From DASUSF01 sp036375275 (GTDB taxonomy: Bacteria > Pseudomonadota > Alphaproteobacteria > Geminicoccales > Geminicoccaceae): a stretch of 6,717 bases of DNA. Below are positions 4,570-6,717 of the stretch, one piece after another; positions within the stretch are counted from its first letter, which is position 1; every line of letters starts with the position of its first letter. The notes under the pieces were generated by a model, which worked only from the letters and a program-made list of their open reading frames with translations, made no database searches and was not told the DNA's origin. The DNA is taken from positions 1 through 6,717 of the forward strand of contig DASUSF010000416.1 in assembly GCA_036375275.1 (NCBI GenBank). Reading direction: 5' to 3'. The translations under genes were made by a program, and so were the position numbers.

Positions 4570-6150
4570 TCACTCGACCCAGGTGTTGACCAGGCCGAAG
4601 TACCAGCCGGTCGGATGGTGCTCGAAGCCGTGGACCCGCTGGTTGACCGCGACCACGTAGTCCGCGCTGAACATCATGATCGTCGGCACCTCCTCGGCCA
4701 GGAACTTCTGGAACTCGACGTAGATCTCCTTCCGCTTCCCGGGATCGGTCTCCATCCGGCCCTGGTCGAGCAGCTCGCTCCCCCGCTCGCTGTTCCAGTT
4801 GCGGAAGTCCGCGCCCTCCGGCTGCTGATGGAAATGTCGGTAGAACAGGAGGTTGGGGTCGGGCTGGGTGCCCCAGTCGTTGAAGGTGAAGCCCATCTTC
4901 TGCGAGCGGAAGTTGTTGATCCAGACGCCGAGGTCGACCTTGTTGATCGCGAGGTCGATGCCGATCTCCTTGAGCTGCTCGGCGAGGGTCACCGCCGCCG
5001 GGTCCATCCAGTCGTAGCCGATGATCGTGGTGAGCTCGAGGTCGAGCCCGTCCTCGTGGCCGGCCGCCGCCATCAGCTCCTTCGCCTTCTCGATGTCCGG
5101 CCCCTGGTTCGGCAGCTCGTCGAGCGGCGCGCCCCAGCTGTCCTGCATGCCCGCGACCATGGTCCCGATCACCGAGCCGTAGCCGCCGACCGCGGCCTGC
5201 ATGATCTTCTCCTTGTCGACGGCGTTCGCGATCGCCTGGCGCACCTCGAGCGTGCCGAGCGGGCCGTAGGACAGGTCGAGGTCGATCGACTTCTGGCCGA
5301 ACGACGGGAAGCGGAGGATCTCGAGGTTCTCGGCGTCCGCGATCTGCTCGGAATCCTGCGGCCGGCCGAGTACCGCGAGGTCGACCCGCTCGTTCTCCAG
5401 CGCGACCAGCATGCTGGCGCTGTTCGGGAGATAGAGGAACGTGATCTCGTCGAGGTGCGGCACCCCCTCGGCCCAGTAGTCCTCGAACTTCACGAGGTTG
5501 AGGAAGCTGTTGGGCTGGAAGGCGCCGAGCATGTACGGCCCGGTGCCGACGCTCTCCTGGTTCATCCGGTTGCGCGCGTTCTCGTCGTCGAACCAGCCGG
5601 CCGGCACGACGCCCCCGTATTTGTTGGTGAGCGTCATCAGGAGCGCGGCGTTGGGCTCGGCGAGGCGCATCACCACGGTCCGCTCGTCGGGGACCGTGAT
5701 CTCCTGGATGACCGCATAGTCGCGGGCGCCAGGCGAGCCGTTCTCGGGATCGCGGACGTAGTCGTAGCTGTACTTGACGTCCTCCGCGGTCATCGGCTCG
5801 CCGTTGTGGAAGGTGACGCCGTCACGGAGCGTGAAGGTGTAGGTGAGGCCGTCGTCCGAGACCTCGTGGCTCTCGGCGAGCAGCGGCTTCGCGGTGCCCG
5901 AGGCGTCCTCGAACATCAGGCCCTGGTACATCAGGACCGTGACCTGGATCCGGGCGTCGGCGCCCTGGTGGTAGGGGTCGAGCGCCGGCGGCTCGACCAG
6001 CGAGCCGACCGTCAGCGAGCCGCCGTCCTGGGCCTCCGGGTCGACCGGAGCGTACTGCGCGAGCGGGCTCCCGGGCAGGGCTGCGAGCGCCGCGATCAGG
6101 CCGAGCGCAGGCAGCGCCCGGCTCGGGATGGGTCGCACGGTGGACTTCAT
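4570..6150 (-). CDS. ABC transporter solute-binding protein, family 5 (DppA/OppA type)
   Basis: A 526-residue periplasmic binding protein (SBP_bac_5). The N terminus has a Sec signal peptide: Lys and Arg in the first 11 residues, a hydrophobic core at about 13-26 and a likely cleavage near A31. No lipobox Cys is present, so it should be soluble in the periplasm. Family marks in order are GSLTVGSLVEPPALDP (44-59), the classic FTLRDGVTFHNGEPMTAEDV (106-125), GTGPYML (202-208), RQAIANAVDKEKI (304-316), DWGTQPDPN (425-433) and the closing strand region near 488-512. The length is normal and no break is seen. It is the second gene of the visible operon, 47 bases after the ATPase gene, with its own strong ribosome binding site. 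The ligand is undetermined; peptides, opines, glutathione and other solutes all occur in this family. The position that holds an Asp for the peptide amino group in DppA/OppA appears to be Thr (T428) by my hand alignment, a tentative hint against simple peptides. Confidence 0.95.
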   Translation of the reverse strand: MKSTVRPIPSRALPALGLIAALAALPGSPLAQYAPVDPEAQDGGSLTVGSLVEPPALDPYHQGADARIQVTVLMYQGLMFEDASGTAKPLLAESHEVSDDGLTYTFTLRDGVTFHNGEPMTAEDVKYSYDYVRDPENGSPGARDYAVIQEITVPDERTVVMRLAEPNAALLMTLTNKYGGVVPAGWFDDENARNRMNQESVGTGPYMLGAFQPNSFLNLVKFEDYWAEGVPHLDEITFLYLPNSASMLVALENERVDLAVLGRPQDSEQIADAENLEILRFPSFGQKSIDLDLSYGPLGTLEVRQAIANAVDKEKIMQAAVGGYGSVIGTMVAGMQDSWGAPLDELPNQGPDIEKAKELMAAAGHEDGLDLELTTIIGYDWMDPAAVTLAEQLKEIGIDLAINKVDLGVWINNFRSQKMGFTFNDWGTQPDPNLLFYRHFHQQPEGADFRNWNSERGSELLDQGRMETDPGKRKEIYVEFQKFLAEEVPTIMMFSADYVVAVNQRVHGFEHHPTGWYFGLVNTWVE

Positions 6151-6154
6151 CGGT

Positions 6155-6163
6155 TCTCCTCCC
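6155..6163 (-). promoter_or_regulatory. Strong ribosome binding site of the solute-binding-protein gene
   Basis: On the - strand this reads GGGAGGAGA, ending four bases before the ATG at 6150. It is much stronger than anything ahead of the two permease genes, consistent with the high binding-protein output such systems need. It also fixes the chosen start, which gives a normal signal peptide. Confidence 0.75.
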
Positions 6164-6185
6164 AGACTGAACGAAGGGCATCGTC

Positions 6186-6196
6186 GCCCATTGGGC
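6186..6196 (-). repeat. Tiny stem-loop between ATPase and binding-protein genes
   Basis: GCCC-AAT-GGGC on the - strand begins two bases after the ATPase stop. GGGC at 6176-6179 (+ strand) could compete for the same partner. It is too short and lacks a T-run, so it is not a terminator. It may only shape the intercistronic leader. Confidence 0.25.
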
Positions 6197-6197
6197 C

Positions 6198-6717
6198 TCA
6201 GGCCGCGAGCCTCCCCTCGAGGTCGAGATCGTCGCGGATGCAGGCCTTGAAGCGGCCGGGCGCCATCTCGCGCAGCGCCGGCACCGCGCCGGCGCAGGCC
6301 GGGATCGCGAACGGGCAGCGGGTCCGGAAGACGCAGCCGGACGGCGGCTCGGCCGGGTCGGGCAGCTCGCCCGTAAGCACCGTCCGCTCGCCCCGCCGCC
6401 GGCCCGGCATGGCGTCGATCAGCGCCCGGGTGTACGGGTGGAGCGGCGCGCGGAACAGGGCTCGCGCCGGCCCGACCTCCATGACCCGGCCGAGGTAGAG
6501 GACCAGCACCCGGTCCGAGGTGAGCTCGACCACCGCGAGGTCGTGGCTGATGAACAGCATGGTCAGGCCCAGTTCCCGGCGCAGCCCCTCGAGCAGGTTG
6601 ATGATCTCGGCCTGGATCGAGACGTCGAGCGCCGAGACCGGCTCGTCGGCGACCACGAGGTCGGGCTCGACCACGAGCGCCCGGGCGATCGCGAGGCGCT
6701 GCCGCTGGCCGCCGGAG
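6198..6717 (-). CDS. Oligopeptide/dipeptide-type ABC transporter ATPase, C-terminal part (5' end outside window)
   Basis: The reading frame is open to the window edge, and the first full codon begins at 6716. The 172 visible residues start exactly at the ABC signature, SGGQRQRLAIARAL. Walker B follows (DLVVADEP, 19-26), then the D-loop SALD (28-31) and the H-loop histidine in ISHDL (56-60). The family-specific C-terminal extension contains HPYTRAL (93-99) and four cysteines (C128, C134, C141, C159) around RCPFA, as in OppD/DppD/OppF proteins; some members bind an iron-sulfur cluster there. Walker A lies outside the window. The protein hydrolyses ATP on the cytoplasmic face to drive the permease pair. 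It precedes the binding-protein gene, unlike the classic dppABCDF order. Whether it is the D or the F subunit cannot be settled from this part; another ATPase gene probably lies upstream. The GTG at 6674 is an internal Val codon, not the start. Confidence 0.95.
   Translation of the reverse strand, partial: SGGQRQRLAIARALVVEPDLVVADEPVSALDVSIQAEIINLLEGLRRELGLTMLFISHDLAVVELTSDRVLVLYLGRVMEVGPARALFRAPLHPYTRALIDAMPGRRRGERTVLTGELPDPAEPPSGCVFRTRCPFAIPACAGAVPALREMAPGRFKACIRDDLDLEGRLAA

Noticed and set aside
2418..4589. A 723-codon open frame on the + strand opposite the transporter and cupin genes
   Set aside because: Its product is a low-complexity Asp/Glu/Arg/His/Gln string with no domain, lying antisense to clear permease genes. 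Long antisense frames are expected in very GC-rich DNA.
4282..6498. A 738-codon open frame on the + strand opposite the binding protein and ATPase
   Set aside because: Same reason: charged low-complexity composition, no recognisable motif, and it is the complement of well-conserved genes.

Overview
The window is a very G+C-rich bacterial segment whose coding regions have almost exclusively G/C third codon positions. A phasin-type protein, TerC, and a Dpp/Opp-type importer point to a proteobacterium, most likely a high-GC alphaproteobacterium of the Rhodospirillales type. That placement is inferred from style and gene content, not from a marker gene.

Left part, + strand (1-1898). A 177-base leader with two perfect palindromes (23-36 and 94-105) precedes a TerC-family membrane protein (178-939), probably a metal-ion exporter. 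After a 140-base gap comes the most unusual gene of the window (1080-1898). It encodes an N-terminal ComEA-like helix-hairpin-helix DNA-binding module, a repetitive Ala/Glu/Lys/Thr helical linker and a C-terminal phasin domain. A TGC-rich, near-palindromic site at 996-1009 resembles operators of the polyhydroxyalkanoate (PHA) regulator PhaR. The architecture suggests a protein that links PHA granules, or another hydrophobic surface, to DNA.

Middle (1899-2110). A convergent intergenic stretch has several inverted repeats. Its first 95 bases are only about 49% G+C by hand count. It probably holds transcription-termination structures and may carry a remnant of a mobile or RNA element.

Right part, - strand (2111-6717). 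These genes form one apparent operon, read from right to left. The order is the C-terminal part of an Opp/Dpp ATPase (cut by the window edge inside its SGGQ signature), a periplasmic family-5 solute-binding protein, a DppB-like permease, a DppC-like permease, and a 201-residue cupin protein overlapping dppC by 11 bases. The binding protein captures a solute in the periplasm, the two permeases form the channel, and the ATPase drives import. The cupin may act on or sense the imported compound. A GC-rich hairpin between the binding-protein gene and the permease genes could set their different expression levels. The substrate cannot be fixed from sequence alone; peptides are only one possibility.
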